Assembly (NCBI GenBank): GCA_001897835.1 | Contig: MKUN01000047.1 | Span: 1-45,692, forward strand | Length of the DNA: 45,692 nucleotides | From: Bacteroidetes bacterium 46-16 | GTDB lineage: Bacteria; Bacteroidota; Bacteroidia; Chitinophagales; Chitinophagaceae | Direction of reading: 5' to 3' | Part shown: positions 8,041-17,356 of the stretch, in pieces | Layout of the letters: every line of letters begins with the position of its first letter | Numbering within the stretch: position 1 is the first letter of the stretch | The notes under the pieces: generated by a model | The model's database searches: none | The model's input: only the letters and a program-made list of their open reading frames with translations | What the model was told of the DNA's origin: nothing | Position numbers and translations under genes: made by a program

Positions 8041-10179
8041 TTAGGTTTCGGCCGTCTCCATAGCTTCTTTACTGTAGGCTTCCGTGAGCTTACGCTGCAG
8101 GTCGCCGGGTACAGGGGCATAGTGGTCGAAACGCATGTGGAAACGGGCCCGGCCCTGTGTAAGGCTGCGCAGTGTAGATGCGTATTGATACATCTCGGCA
8201 TGTGGCACCTGCGCTTTGATCACGGTAAAGTGCCCTTCGCTGTCAAAGCCTTCCACTATACCGCGCCTTTGTTGCAGGTCGCCCATAATATTGCCGGTAA
8301 GCTCATCGGGACAAAGTATTTCAAGATGGTATATAGGCTCCATAAGCAGCGGGTTGGCCTGCTGGAATGCCTCGCGGAATGCCATAGTGCCTGCTATCTT
8401 AAAAGCCATATCATTACTGTCCACAGCATGCATCTTGCCATCGAATACGCTTACACGCACATCGCGTACATAAGAGCCTGTTAAAGGGCCCCGGTGCATT
8501 TTGTCCATGATGCCTTTCAGGATGGATGGCAGGAAGCGCTGATCGATAACGCCACCTACTATGCAGTTGTAATAGACCAGTTTGCCGCCCCAGGGCAAGT
8601 CTACCTCTTCCCTGCCGCGCACATTAAGTCCATTGGGGTCGGGCATGCCTTCATGCCAAGGTTCTATTCTTATCGATACTTCACCAAACTGGCCTGCACC
8701 ACCTGATTGTTTTTTATGCCTGTACGAAGATTCTGCTTTGCTGCGTATGGTTTCGCGGTAGGCTATTTTGGGTTTTGCATATACCACATCGAGGTGATAG
8801 TTGTGTTCCAGTTTCCATTTTATCACGGCAAGGTGCATATCGCCCTGGCAGTGCAATAATGTCTGGCCCAGTTCGGCAGAGACCTCTACCAATAGGGTAG
8901 GATCTTCTTCTTTTAACTGGTGCAGTGCTGCAGCCAGTTTTTCTTCTTCTCCTTTTTTGCCGTTCGCAATGGCTATGCTCATTCTTGGTTCGGGGAAGAC
9001 GATGGGCTGCAATTCTATTTGTTTGCCTTTTTCGTGCAGCGTGTTATTTACATGGGTGTTGCGCAGTTTGAGCGTGGCACCTATATCGCCGGCTACCAAC
9101 TCGGGCACGGGGTTGCGTTTGTTCCCTTCCAGCACAAAGAGCTGGTTGAGCTTTTCGGTGACGCCCGTGGTTTCATTTACCAGTTCCATACCGCTTTTTA
9201 CAGTGCCTGAGTACACTTTAAAAAAGCTGAGTTCACCGATATGAGTTTCGTTCACTGTTTTGTATATGAATATGCAAACCGGGCCTTTGCTATCGCAGGC
9301 TAGCGTATCGCCTGCGCGGGTGGTTTGGGCGGGCATCTCGCTGGCAGGAGGGCACACATTGTCTATATAGCCCATCAGGCGGGCAACACCCCTGTTTTGC
9401 AGGGCTGATGCGCAAAAGACGGGGAATAATTCATGGCGTACCATGGACATGTGCAAGCCTTGTTTCATCTCGTCCTCGGACAGCTCGCCCTGGTCAAAAT
9501 ATTTTTCCATCAATCCTTCGTCATTCGATGCTATGGCTTCAATAAGCTCTTTATGGAGTGCCTCGGCTTTTGGCCTTTCCGCTTCGGGGATGTCCAGTTT
9601 TTCCGGCTTACCACCCTGATCATTATACTGGTACAGTACCATGTTCAATACGTCGATAATGGCACTGAAGCCGGGACCGGCGTTGATGGGATATTGGACC
9701 AGTACTACGTGATTGCCAAAATGGCTTTGGGCCTCCTGCACGGTCTTGTCAAAATCAGCCTTGGGGTGGTCGAGCTGGTTGATGAGGAAGATCATCGGGG
9801 TTTTGAATTTTTCGGTATACTCCCATATGATATCTGTGCCTACTTCAACCCCCGTGCTGGCATTTAAAAGCATTACGCCGGTATCGGCTACACGCAGCGC
9901 GCTGATCACTTCGCCTGAAAAATCATCATAGCCCGGCGTATCGAGAATGTTGATCTTGTAGCCGCGCCAGTGGGTATGCATTAGTTTGGAGAAGATGGAG
10001 TTACCGCGTTCCTTTTCCAGGTCGGTGTAGTCGCCAACCGTATTCTTTTCCTCAATGGTTCCGCGCCGATGGATAAGGCCTGCTTCAAAAAGCATGCTTT
10101 CAGCCAATGTCGTTTTCCCGCTGCCGGAGTGTCCCAGCAATACAATGTTTTTTACGTGAACAGTATCGAATCCGGACAT
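8041..10179 (-). CDS. Elongation factor G-like translational GTPase (EF-G2 type)
   Basis: This 712-residue protein has the five-domain length and order of EF-G. The P-loop is GHSGSGKT (16-23), switch I contains ERGNSIFSK (57-65), switch II is DTPGYDDF (80-87) and G4 is NQLD (134-137). Canonical EF-G reads GHIDHGKT, ERGITI, DTPGHVDF and NKMD, so this is the EF-G2/FusA2 paralogue type and not the main factor. The switch II His that helps GTP hydrolysis is a Tyr (Y84). Domain IV is intact, with RETIRSKAESSYRHKKQSGG and the later domain V region RGIVEGFDSEGHFTVIKA. It is monocistronic. EF-G2 proteins bind ribosomes but their function is poorly defined. Confidence 0.88.
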   Translation of the reverse strand: MSGFDTVHVKNIVLLGHSGSGKTTLAESMLFEAGLIHRRGTIEEKNTVGDYTDLEKERGNSIFSKLMHTHWRGYKINILDTPGYDDFSGEVISALRVADTGVMLLNASTGVEVGTDIIWEYTEKFKTPMIFLINQLDHPKADFDKTVQEAQSHFGNHVVLVQYPINAGPGFSAIIDVLNMVLYQYNDQGGKPEKLDIPEAERPKAEALHKELIEAIASNDEGLMEKYFDQGELSEDEMKQGLHMSMVRHELFPVFCASALQNRGVARLMGYIDNVCPPASEMPAQTTRAGDTLACDSKGPVCIFIYKTVNETHIGELSFFKVYSGTVKSGMELVNETTGVTEKLNQLFVLEGNKRNPVPELVAGDIGATLKLRNTHVNNTLHEKGKQIELQPIVFPEPRMSIAIANGKKGEEEKLAAALHQLKEEDPTLLVEVSAELGQTLLHCQGDMHLAVIKWKLEHNYHLDVVYAKPKIAYRETIRSKAESSYRHKKQSGGAGQFGEVSIRIEPWHEGMPDPNGLNVRGREEVDLPWGGKLVYYNCIVGGVIDQRFLPSILKGIMDKMHRGPLTGSYVRDVRVSVFDGKMHAVDSNDMAFKIAGTMAFREAFQQANPLLMEPIYHLEILCPDELTGNIMGDLQQRRGIVEGFDSEGHFTVIKAQVPHAEMYQYASTLRSLTQGRARFHMRFDHYAPVPGDLQRKLTEAYSKEAMETAET

Positions 10180-10350
10180 AACAAATGGTTTAATAAATTA
10201 AACAATTGATGCGCGGCGGCAGAAATACCGGGGAGGAGTGCGTCAAAATACCAATCGAAAGAAGTGAAATACGTGTTGTCCCCGCAGCACCCTATCTAAG
10301 CTAAATTTAATGAATAAAAATTAAAAATCCTATGGCACAGACCGTATAGT

Positions 10351-10908
10351 TTAGAATTGCCGTTTATAATAAGCAAAGCGGTAGTGCCATGCAAAGCTAA
10401 TGCCAAAGCCGTCCCATACGGCATTAGTGATCTCCGCATATTGTTTGCCATTTGAGAAGTGGTGGTACCCAAGGCCAAAACGTAAGTTATTGGTTTTGAA
10501 TACCCGGAGTTCCACACCCGTAGTAGAGACAAAGGTGAAATTGAGCGCTGAACGGCTATATTCAGGGAACATATAAACAATACCGCCACGCCCCTCGGTG
10601 AAGATGCTGCAATGGCCTTTGTGTAATAGGTAGATATCAAGCACCGGCCGCAGGCCCAGCCCGATAAAACTGTAGTTATCAGCGGTAAATTTATACACAG
10701 AGGCTTCGCCGCCCAACGCTGCCCAGCGGCTGATCCTGTAGATACGCCCGAAATCAAATGTATTAAGATAGTCGGTATAGCCGGCCTCGCGGAAAAGACT
10801 GTACGTGACATAATTATTGGAGGAAAGTACCTGGGCTTTGCTTTTGGAACATCCTGAAATTGTGGGTAGTAAGATCAGGGGCAGTATATATTTGGCGACA
10901 AACTTCAT
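10351..10908 (-). CDS. PagL-like lipid A 3-O-deacylase (acyloxyacyl hydrolase) lipoprotein
   Basis: The 185-residue protein has a lipoprotein signal ending at C20 (LPTISGC) followed by alternating beta strands typical of an eight-stranded barrel. The motif GYHHFSNG at 147-154 matches the PagL active-site signature HxSN (His150 and Ser152). The third catalytic residue of PagL, a Glu about 12 positions after the Ser, is not clearly present: the region reads ITNAVWDGFGIS. PagL removes the 3-O acyl chain of lipid A in the outer membrane. An overlapping ORF at 10296-10811 in another frame was rejected. A terminator-like hairpin lies upstream and serves the neighbouring gene. Confidence 0.72.
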   Translation of the reverse strand: MKFVAKYILPLILLPTISGCSKSKAQVLSSNNYVTYSLFREAGYTDYLNTFDFGRIYRISRWAALGGEASVYKFTADNYSFIGLGLRPVLDIYLLHKGHCSIFTEGRGGIVYMFPEYSRSALNFTFVSTTGVELRVFKTNNLRFGLGYHHFSNGKQYAEITNAVWDGFGISFAWHYRFAYYKRQF

Positions 10909-10946
10909 ACCAGTTCAATATGGTATAAATATTATTCCAGTAGAAA

Positions 10947-10984
10947 TAAGAAAAGGCGAACAGGACCCTGTTCGCCTTTTCTTA
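10947..10984. terminator. Terminator of the SprB-repeat gene
   Basis: A 17-bp perfect stem (TAAGAAAAGGCGAACAG / complement) with a GACC loop and terminal T-run on the minus strand. It begins 13 bases after the SprB-repeat gene stop at 10997 and lies upstream of the PagL-like gene. Confidence 0.88.
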
Positions 10985-10996
10985 CGGGTTATACTG

Positions 10997-13900
10997 TTAT
11001 CGTAGCAGGATCACGTCCCCGGTCTGTTCCACCGGTTTACCATCAGTACATTCAAAACGGATGTAGTAATAATAAGTTCCCGGTTCCTGCGGAACTCCTT
11101 TGTAATTTCCATCCCAGGAAGGGATCTCATTTGCTGTGCTGAATACACTATTGCCCCAGCGATCCAGTATCTTGAATATGCGTATGTTATGATGCTTATT
11201 GGTGATGGGGCGAAAAACATCGTTCCTGTCATCGCCATTAGGGCTGAAAGCTGTCGGGAAATATATCTCGCAGCAAGGCTTTAATTCGATATGCCTGCTG
11301 TTACTGGCTGTGCAGCCATAATTATCATATACGGTAAGCACCACATCGCGTGAGAACTGCAGCAAGGCCTTAACGATAGAAGAATCACCATCAATGGTGA
11401 AGAACTGGCCGGGTCCCCACATGTAATAGTAATTGCCTGAATGTGTCCTTGCTGAGAACAGAACAGTGTCATTGGCACATATTTCGGCTGGCATGTCGGC
11501 AATTGTGGCATCGGGTAGCGGATGTATATCAATATCGGCTGTCGTGGTAAATGAAGGGCATTGTTGTTGGGAAACGACCGTAAGCGATACGGTGTGCAGG
11601 CCCGGGCTTATCCAGCGCAGCCTGTAGGTGCCATCTGTATTAGTGGGTGTTCGCAGTACGTCACCACCGCTGAAATCCCATTGATAATTGGCGATACCAG
11701 GGCTTGCCACAGGGATAGTAATGCTTACTGTATCGCCTGCACAGGCCGAGGGCGGAATACCGATCTGTGCTTCAGGGATGCCGATTACATCTACGGTATA
11801 AGAGGCAGTTGAGGTGCAGCCGCCATTGGCAGCACTAACCTCCAGTATAATAGTGTTGCTGCCGGGCTGCGTGAATTTAATAATTACAGGGCCCTGGCCG
11901 GTACCACTCACGATAGTAGCTCCAATGGGTAATATCCAGTTGAATATGGCCCCGGCAACTGTAGTGCCGGTATAAGTAAAACTAAGGGTTGCGCCCTGGC
12001 ATACCTCATTGCTGCTGGCAGTTATGGAAGCTATGGGGCGTTCTTTGATGATAAGCTGCATCACTGCGCGGTCGCTTTCGCAACCGTCCACGGCCTGGCT
12101 CACATACCAAACAGTTATGCCCGGTATAAGCGTGGATGGTACCGGTGCAGTATGGATACCTGTACCACCGCTTGCTGCAGTATACCATGTAAGATTTTGC
12201 CCTTCCGCAGTTAGTGGTATGGCATTATCGTTTTGGCAATAGATGATGTCCTGCGTTACCGGGGGGGCAGGTTTGGGATTCACTGTTACCGGCACCGGCA
12301 GGCGGGGGCTTTCACATCCATCCTGTGTTTGCGTTACATAATAGGTTGTAGTGCTGCTTGTATTAGTTATGATCACAGGGCCTGCAGGATCGCCTGTGCC
12401 GCCAACAGCCGATGTATACCATGATATACTATCCCCAATGGCTGTAAGTTGGCCCGCCGGGCCGAACTGGCAATATTGGGCCGCTGATGTAACGACAGGA
12501 GTGACAGGTTGTGGTTTTACCAATACATTAAGCGGGCTGCGCTGGCTTTCACAACCAAGTGTGCTTTGGCTTGCATACCAGGTAAAAGTCCCGGCCGCAT
12601 TGGTCGGTGGTACAGGAGCTGAGGCATTGCCTGTGCCGCCCGTTGCTGTGGTATACCATAGTATATTTTGCCCTGTGGCGTTTAAGGCTACACTATTATC
12701 GAACTGGCAGTAAGCAATATCACTAGTAAGCGGCGCATTAGGTACCGCGTTCACATTCACGGTTACACTGCCGCTTAGTGCCTGCACGCAAAATGTAGTA
12801 TTATCCTGTATGCTCTGCAGTGAGTATGTGGTAGTCGTTCCCGGGCTTACGGCCAGGTTAGCTATGCCTGATGCACCAACAACAATATTTTGCTGGCTGG
12901 CATTTTCGGTATAAATAATTGTAGTGTTGGGCGTGGCGTTGAATGTTATTACCGTACTGTTGCCATTACATATTGTAGTGTCTCCGGATATGCTGCCCGT
13001 CATTGCCGCAGGCTGGCCGATGATGACCTGCATGCTCAGTACACAGTTCTTTGAGTCTGTTATAGTACATGTGTAGGGGCCTGCAGTAAGACCCATGGCA
13101 GTGGCATTATTGCCACCGTAGGGCGACCATGAATAGGAATAGCCGGGAGTGCCGCCCGATACATTTACCGTTGCACTACCGTTGTTGCCACCATTACAAT
13201 CTATATTCGATTGGGAGACTGTTGCCGTTAATGCCGGGGGCTCTGTTATAGTAAAGACCTGGCTAACGATACAATTGTTGGCATCTTCCACTGTGCAGGT
13301 ATAAGTGCCTGCTGAGAGGCTGCTTGCTGTGGGGTTATTACCACCTGTTGGCGCCCACGAATAAGTATAGCCGGGCGTGCCACCGGACGGGCTTACGTTT
13401 GCGGCTCCATTGTTACCTCCATTGCAGCTTACATTGGTTTGCGAGGCAGTAAGATTTATTACCGTTGGCTGGCTAATGGTGAAGGTTTTTAGTATGGTGC
13501 AGCCGTTATTATCGGTTATTGTACAGGTATAATTACCCATGCTAAGTCCGCTTGCAGTGGCATTGTTGCCACCGGATGGTGCCCATGAGTAGGTATAAGG
13601 TGGTGTGCCGCCTGAGGGGCTTACTGTTGCAGTGCCATTGTTGCCGCCAAAACAAGTTACGTTTGTTTGCGAATTGCCCGCTGTTAAAACAGTTGGCTCC
13701 GTTATCGTGACCGTGCTATTGGCCATGCAGCCGTTATTATCGGTTATGGTACAGGTATAAGACCCTGCGGTAAGACCGCTTGCCGTAGCCCCAGTACCTC
13801 CGGATGGCGACCATTGATAAGCATATGGTGCGGTACCCCCTGTAACACTTACCGTAGCGTTGCCGTCATTGCCACCATTACAGCTTACATCGGTTTGTAC

Positions 13901-15169
13901 ATTAGTTATTGTCATGGCTGAAGGCTGTGTAACTGTGGCAGTGGCCATTGCAGTGCAACCTGTTTTGCCATTAAGAGAAGTAGCGACAACGGTATAGGTA
14001 CCCGGTGCGAGGCCGCTTATGTTTTGATTTGTTGAGGTAAATGCAGCAGGTCCTGTCCATGAAAATGCATTTGCCGTATAGCCATTTGTAGAGCTTGTAG
14101 CCAGGTTGATGCTGCCATTGCCGGCACCATTGCAGGATACATTGGTAACGTTTGGCGATAACACCAGGCAAGGACTGGTATGCGGTGCAAATACGATCCC
14201 GCGAAATACATACGTTGCAGGAGCAGTAGCCAACAGGGTGAAAAGGGAATTAGCGCCATTGTCCACTACTTTTATGATACTGTTAGGGCTGGTGGCGCTT
14301 GTGGTCGCATATACAGTATAGGGAGATGTTGTAAAATCAGCAGTAAGTCCGCGGGCCCCCTGTCCATTTAAAGTATAGGCGAGGGTAAAGGAGGATGCGA
14401 CATTCGGGCGGGTATATTTTGTAATGCCCAGGCCGCCATCATCGGCAATATAGCAGGTAAGCCCGTCTGGGCTTATTGCAAAGCCATAGTTACTCGAAGC
14501 GCCTGTATTGATGATGTTCGATGATAACTGCCCGGTTGTATTGGGCAGGTTATTACCTACCTGGTATATGCCGCGCGTACCGCTGCCGGTTGAAAAATAT
14601 AACTGCCCGTTATGGACATTAAGCTGGCGGTTATTGGTACTTGTATTTGAAACTACGGTATTACTGTTATCCGTTAATATTATGCCGCTGTTAGCTCCTG
14701 AACCATAATAATTGGCACCGCAGATAGTACCTGAGCGTATATTATTCGCATCGAACAAAGTGGTGGTAACGCCAAGTTTGGTATAAACGCCGGCAGCACT
14801 AACAGAAAATAGTTCCCTGTTGTAGCTGGCTACTGCTGTACTGGCCACTGCTGCCGTTCCCGAAACTGCGTCGTAACCTGGTATGATGATATTGTCCCGT
14901 TCACCGGATAGCGATATTAATCCTTCCGACGTAGCCGATGCACTGGCTGTAATTTTAGGCGTGGCAGCCGAAGGGAGGGAAACCACATAGCCTGTAGCAA
15001 CGCCGGCAGTAGTATATTCTACCAGTTGCAATGGTGTTGCAGCATTGGTTGTGCCAGGCCCTACACGCAAAACCACTAAGGTGCCTTGCGTAAACTGGGC
15101 TTTACAAAGAGTGATAGTAAAAAATAAAGATAAAACGAAAAGGAATGAGCGGGTAGAGATTTCTTTCAT
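10997..15169 (-). CDS. Large SprB-repeat surface protein with gliding-motility-type T9SS C-terminal domain
   Basis: This 1390-residue protein starts with a signal peptide ending near LCKAQ. Residues ~25-330 form a beta-rich N-terminal domain, possibly a propeller. From about 331 there are five SprB repeats with the signature VSCNGGNDG, GGTxPYxYxW and TDNNGC; the last four are exactly 76 residues each. Three Ig_7-like modules with YCQ, WYT and GCES motifs follow (about 850-1080), then PKD-like domains. The C-terminus IYFPTAFSPNGDDRNDVF with DRWGN and WDGNY is the type B (CHU_C, TIGR04131-like) T9SS signal. SprB in Flavobacterium is a mobile adhesin for gliding; this protein is shorter and its role as an adhesin is inferred. 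Confidence 0.9.
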   Translation of the reverse strand: MKEISTRSFLFVLSLFFTITLCKAQFTQGTLVVLRVGPGTTNAATPLQLVEYTTAGVATGYVVSLPSAATPKITASASATSEGLISLSGERDNIIIPGYDAVSGTAAVASTAVASYNRELFSVSAAGVYTKLGVTTTLFDANNIRSGTICGANYYGSGANSGIILTDNSNTVVSNTSTNNRQLNVHNGQLYFSTGSGTRGIYQVGNNLPNTTGQLSSNIINTGASSNYGFAISPDGLTCYIADDGGLGITKYTRPNVASSFTLAYTLNGQGARGLTADFTTSPYTVYATTSATSPNSIIKVVDNGANSLFTLLATAPATYVFRGIVFAPHTSPCLVLSPNVTNVSCNGAGNGSINLATSSTNGYTANAFSWTGPAAFTSTNQNISGLAPGTYTVVATSLNGKTGCTAMATATVTQPSAMTITNVQTDVSCNGGNDGNATVSVTGGTAPYAYQWSPSGGTGATASGLTAGSYTCTITDNNGCMANSTVTITEPTVLTAGNSQTNVTCFGGNNGTATVSPSGGTPPYTYSWAPSGGNNATASGLSMGNYTCTITDNNGCTILKTFTISQPTVINLTASQTNVSCNGGNNGAANVSPSGGTPGYTYSWAPTGGNNPTASSLSAGTYTCTVEDANNCIVSQVFTITEPPALTATVSQSNIDCNGGNNGSATVNVSGGTPGYSYSWSPYGGNNATAMGLTAGPYTCTITDSKNCVLSMQVIIGQPAAMTGSISGDTTICNGNSTVITFNATPNTTIIYTENASQQNIVVGASGIANLAVSPGTTTTYSLQSIQDNTTFCVQALSGSVTVNVNAVPNAPLTSDIAYCQFDNSVALNATGQNILWYTTATGGTGNASAPVPPTNAAGTFTWYASQSTLGCESQRSPLNVLVKPQPVTPVVTSAAQYCQFGPAGQLTAIGDSISWYTSAVGGTGDPAGPVIITNTSSTTTYYVTQTQDGCESPRLPVPVTVNPKPAPPVTQDIIYCQNDNAIPLTAEGQNLTWYTAASGGTGIHTAPVPSTLIPGITVWYVSQAVDGCESDRAVMQLIIKERPIASITASSNEVCQGATLSFTYTGTTVAGAIFNWILPIGATIVSGTGQGPVIIKFTQPGSNTIILEVSAANGGCTSTASYTVDVIGIPEAQIGIPPSACAGDTVSITIPVASPGIANYQWDFSGGDVLRTPTNTDGTYRLRWISPGLHTVSLTVVSQQQCPSFTTTADIDIHPLPDATIADMPAEICANDTVLFSARTHSGNYYYMWGPGQFFTIDGDSSIVKALLQFSRDVVLTVYDNYGCTASNSRHIELKPCCEIYFPTAFSPNGDDRNDVFRPITNKHHNIRIFKILDRWGNSVFSTANEIPSWDGNYKGVPQEPGTYYYYIRFECTDGKPVEQTGDVILLR
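13001..14176 (-). repeat. Five SprB repeats, four of exactly 228 bp
   Basis: Bases 13001-13912 divide into four in-frame units of 228 bp (76 residues) with no length variation. A more divergent first unit occupies 13913-14176. Each unit carries a Cys near its start (SCNGGN) and one near its end (NNGC or NNC), which may form a disulfide. Confidence 0.85.
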
Positions 15170-15206
15170 TATTTAAATAGTTACTTATGTATTATGATAT
15201 TTTATG

Positions 15207-15214
15207 CAAAAATA
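15207..15214 (-). promoter_or_regulatory. Putative -7 element of the SprB-repeat gene
   Basis: TATTTTTG on the minus strand matches TAnnTTTG, 37 bases upstream of the ATG. The same octamer lies before the TonB-dependent receptor gene. No TTG sits at normal -33 spacing, so this is tentative. Confidence 0.4.
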
Positions 15215-15409
15215 TCTCAAGCGCTAATATCTACAGGTATTTATTTATTATCAAATGGTTAATAGTTTAAATATTGATATTATATTAAATGTATTAGATT
15301 GTTTTATGTTGTTTAGCTATTTAACAATTTGGTAATGTCGGAACGTGTATAGTGCTGTTACAAAGCTCTTTTTTTGTGCCCGGAAGTGACATAACGCTTT
15401 CATCATTTC

Positions 15410-16150
15410 ATGCATCGCACCTGCTCTGTTGTATTAGTTGGAATCCTGTTCCTGTTTTCCTCATTTGATAAAAAGAACATCCCCGTACATAGTTTTAAGC
15501 CGGAATCTCATATTACCGTTAAGGTGCCTGAGCCTTCGGATGTGGTATATGATGAGGAGACCGGGCACCTTTTCGTTGTGAGCGATAACGGCCTGTTATA
15601 TGAATGCGAGGCAAGCGGGAAGGTCATCCGCAGATCGCCGGATAAAGGCATGGACTTTGAGGGCATTGAAGTAAAAGGCGACTACCTGTATATATCGGAT
15701 GAATCGCCCCGCACTATTTATAAATACAATAAGAAAACACTGAAGATCGAAAACACTTACCATGTGCCTTATTTTGGTGCCCGGAATAGTGGTTTCGAAT
15801 CCATTACCTATAATGCGACCAAACATTGTTTTGTATTGGTGAGCGAAAAAAATCCCATCAAAATATTCGAGTACAACGAGGATTTTCAAAGTCTGCGGGA
15901 TTATTCTTTTCATGCAGCAAGGGATATATCGTCTGCACGCTGGTATAAAGGACAGATGTACCTGCTGAGCGATGAGGATATGTGCATATTCCGCTGCGAC
16001 CCGAACACCTATGAAGTAAAGGAAAAATTCAAAATAGACATACTAAACCCTGAAGGGCTAACCTTCGATAAGACGGGTAATGTGATCATTAGTGCCGATG
16101 ACCTGGAGCGCCTTTATTTTTTCAAAACCATACCTGCGAATAATGAATAA
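15410..16150 (+). CDS. SdiA-regulated domain (YjiK-like) protein
   Basis: The 246-residue protein has an N-terminal hydrophobic segment (about residues 6-18) and a beta-propeller-like body matching the SdiA-regulated/YjiK family: VKVPEPSDVVYDEETGHLFVVSDN, GMDFEGIEV, YLYISDESPRTIYKYN, and DILNPEGLTFDKTGNVIISAD. The regular acidic patches (DFEG, DESP, NPEG) resemble esterase-type propellers that bind metal. Molecular function is not established; the family name refers to regulation in E. coli. It begins a tight plus-strand gene run, and its last 8 bases overlap the start of the porin gene, so the two are translationally coupled. Confidence 0.8.
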   Translation: MHRTCSVVLVGILFLFSSFDKKNIPVHSFKPESHITVKVPEPSDVVYDEETGHLFVVSDNGLLYECEASGKVIRRSPDKGMDFEGIEVKGDYLYISDESPRTIYKYNKKTLKIENTYHVPYFGARNSGFESITYNATKHCFVLVSEKNPIKIFEYNEDFQSLRDYSFHAARDISSARWYKGQMYLLSDEDMCIFRCDPNTYEVKEKFKIDILNPEGLTFDKTGNVIISADDLERLYFFKTIPANNE

Positions 16151-17327
16151 GTTTTTACGGATCGTTTTACTCTCTTTATTGGTGAGTAGCACAGCCTCGG
16201 CCCAGTTTACATTTACTGCAGGTGACAATATCCTGGAACTGTCGGGCCTCATAGGCGTATATTACAATTACCGTTTCCTGAAGCCCGCAGAGACCAGCTA
16301 TAAAAAAGATCGCTTTGGCCTCAGGGATATGAAACTGGACCTCGAAGGGAAAAAAGGAAATAAGTGGGAGTATGAGCTTAAGGTAGATTTTGCCGACCTT
16401 GCTACCAACAGCGCTGCCGGGGGCATCGTAGACCCGGAGAACCCGGGCCTCGAATGTGCTTATATCATGTATAAGGGCCTGCCGGTGACTATAGAACTCG
16501 GTTATGATAAACTACCTTATTCCCAAGGGTCTATCGATGATATTTACAGCATTCCTTTTTGGTCGCGCGGGATATTGACTGACGGCAGTTTGTTCTCGCG
16601 CAGGGACCTTGGTCTCACATTAAGCCGCACCTTGTGGAAGCAAAGGATAAATATCTATGGTGGTATTTACACCGGTATGGGGGAGAATATATTTGCCAAC
16701 CAGGGCGATAATGATGATAGCGGTGCGCCCGAATATATTGGCCGCATAGATATAGCCTACCCATCACGGTTCAGGTATAAAGAGATAGATGAAGTAGGGG
16801 TGCCCATACCCATGTTCCGTGTTGGGGCCAATGTACGCTATGCCAATAAGACACAACCCACAGGCGCTACTTTACCGGTAAATGCAGCAGGTGATTACAA
16901 CCTGCGCCTCGTAGCCGGGGAAAAATTCGTTTATGGCTTCGATGCCAATTTCCAGTACCGGAATTTCTCCGCACAGTTCGAGACACAAATGCTCAGCCTG
17001 CGTCCCTCGCTTCAAACCGATCCTTTATTTGCAGGTACAGCCCTGGCAACAAATAATAAGGTAGTGAAGGCCGGTGGTTACCTGCTGCAAGGCAACTATT
17101 GCCTGAAAGCCGCACGTTCGGTACTGTCGGTACAGTACCAGGATGTGAACCTTAATGACCTGGTATATGGCAGTGAGGAATGGCTGTCGCTGGCCTATGG
17201 TTTCATGATCAACAGCTTTAAGAATGTGATCAAGATACAGTATTACAAACCTTTAACAGAAGATACGAAATCAGACCCGCTAAAATATACCGCACAACTG
17301 CGTATAGGCTGGCAATATCATTTTTAA
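16143..17327 (+). CDS. Porin, OprO/OprP (phosphate-selective) family
   Basis: The 394-residue protein has a signal peptide (residues 1-20, ending TASAQ) and a 16-strand-like barrel body with family features: the first strand YNYRFLK, then FGLRDMKLDLEGKKG followed by YELKVDFA, YIMYKGLP, ELGYDKLPYS, and FSRRDLGLTLSR; it ends in F as outer membrane barrels do. OprO and OprP form anion or phosphate channels in Pseudomonas; the Bacteroidota members have unproven substrates. The ATG at 16143 overlaps the previous stop by 8 bases. An earlier in-frame start at 16092 would place 17 residues before the signal peptide and was rejected. A gap of 29 bases leads to the following lipoprotein gene. Confidence 0.85.
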   Translation: MNKFLRIVLLSLLVSSTASAQFTFTAGDNILELSGLIGVYYNYRFLKPAETSYKKDRFGLRDMKLDLEGKKGNKWEYELKVDFADLATNSAAGGIVDPENPGLECAYIMYKGLPVTIELGYDKLPYSQGSIDDIYSIPFWSRGILTDGSLFSRRDLGLTLSRTLWKQRINIYGGIYTGMGENIFANQGDNDDSGAPEYIGRIDIAYPSRFRYKEIDEVGVPIPMFRVGANVRYANKTQPTGATLPVNAAGDYNLRLVAGEKFVYGFDANFQYRNFSAQFETQMLSLRPSLQTDPLFAGTALATNNKVVKAGGYLLQGNYCLKAARSVLSVQYQDVNLNDLVYGSEEWLSLAYGFMINSFKNVIKIQYYKPLTEDTKSDPLKYTAQLRIGWQYHF

Positions 17328-17356
17328 TTTTTAAACCCCGGCTTGCCGGCTGATAT

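Noticed and set aside
10180-10350. Gap between EF-G-like and PagL-like genes as a small RNA or tRNA location
   Set aside because: No cloverleaf or conserved RNA structure could be found.
10296-10811. 171-codon minus-strand ORF overlapping the PagL-like gene
   Set aside because: It lies in another frame, has no family features, and the overlapping frame has a lipoprotein signal and the HxSN motif.
17328-17356. GCCGGC palindrome between porin and lipoprotein genes as a terminator
   Set aside because: The stem is short, has no T-run after it, and the genes appear to be one operon.
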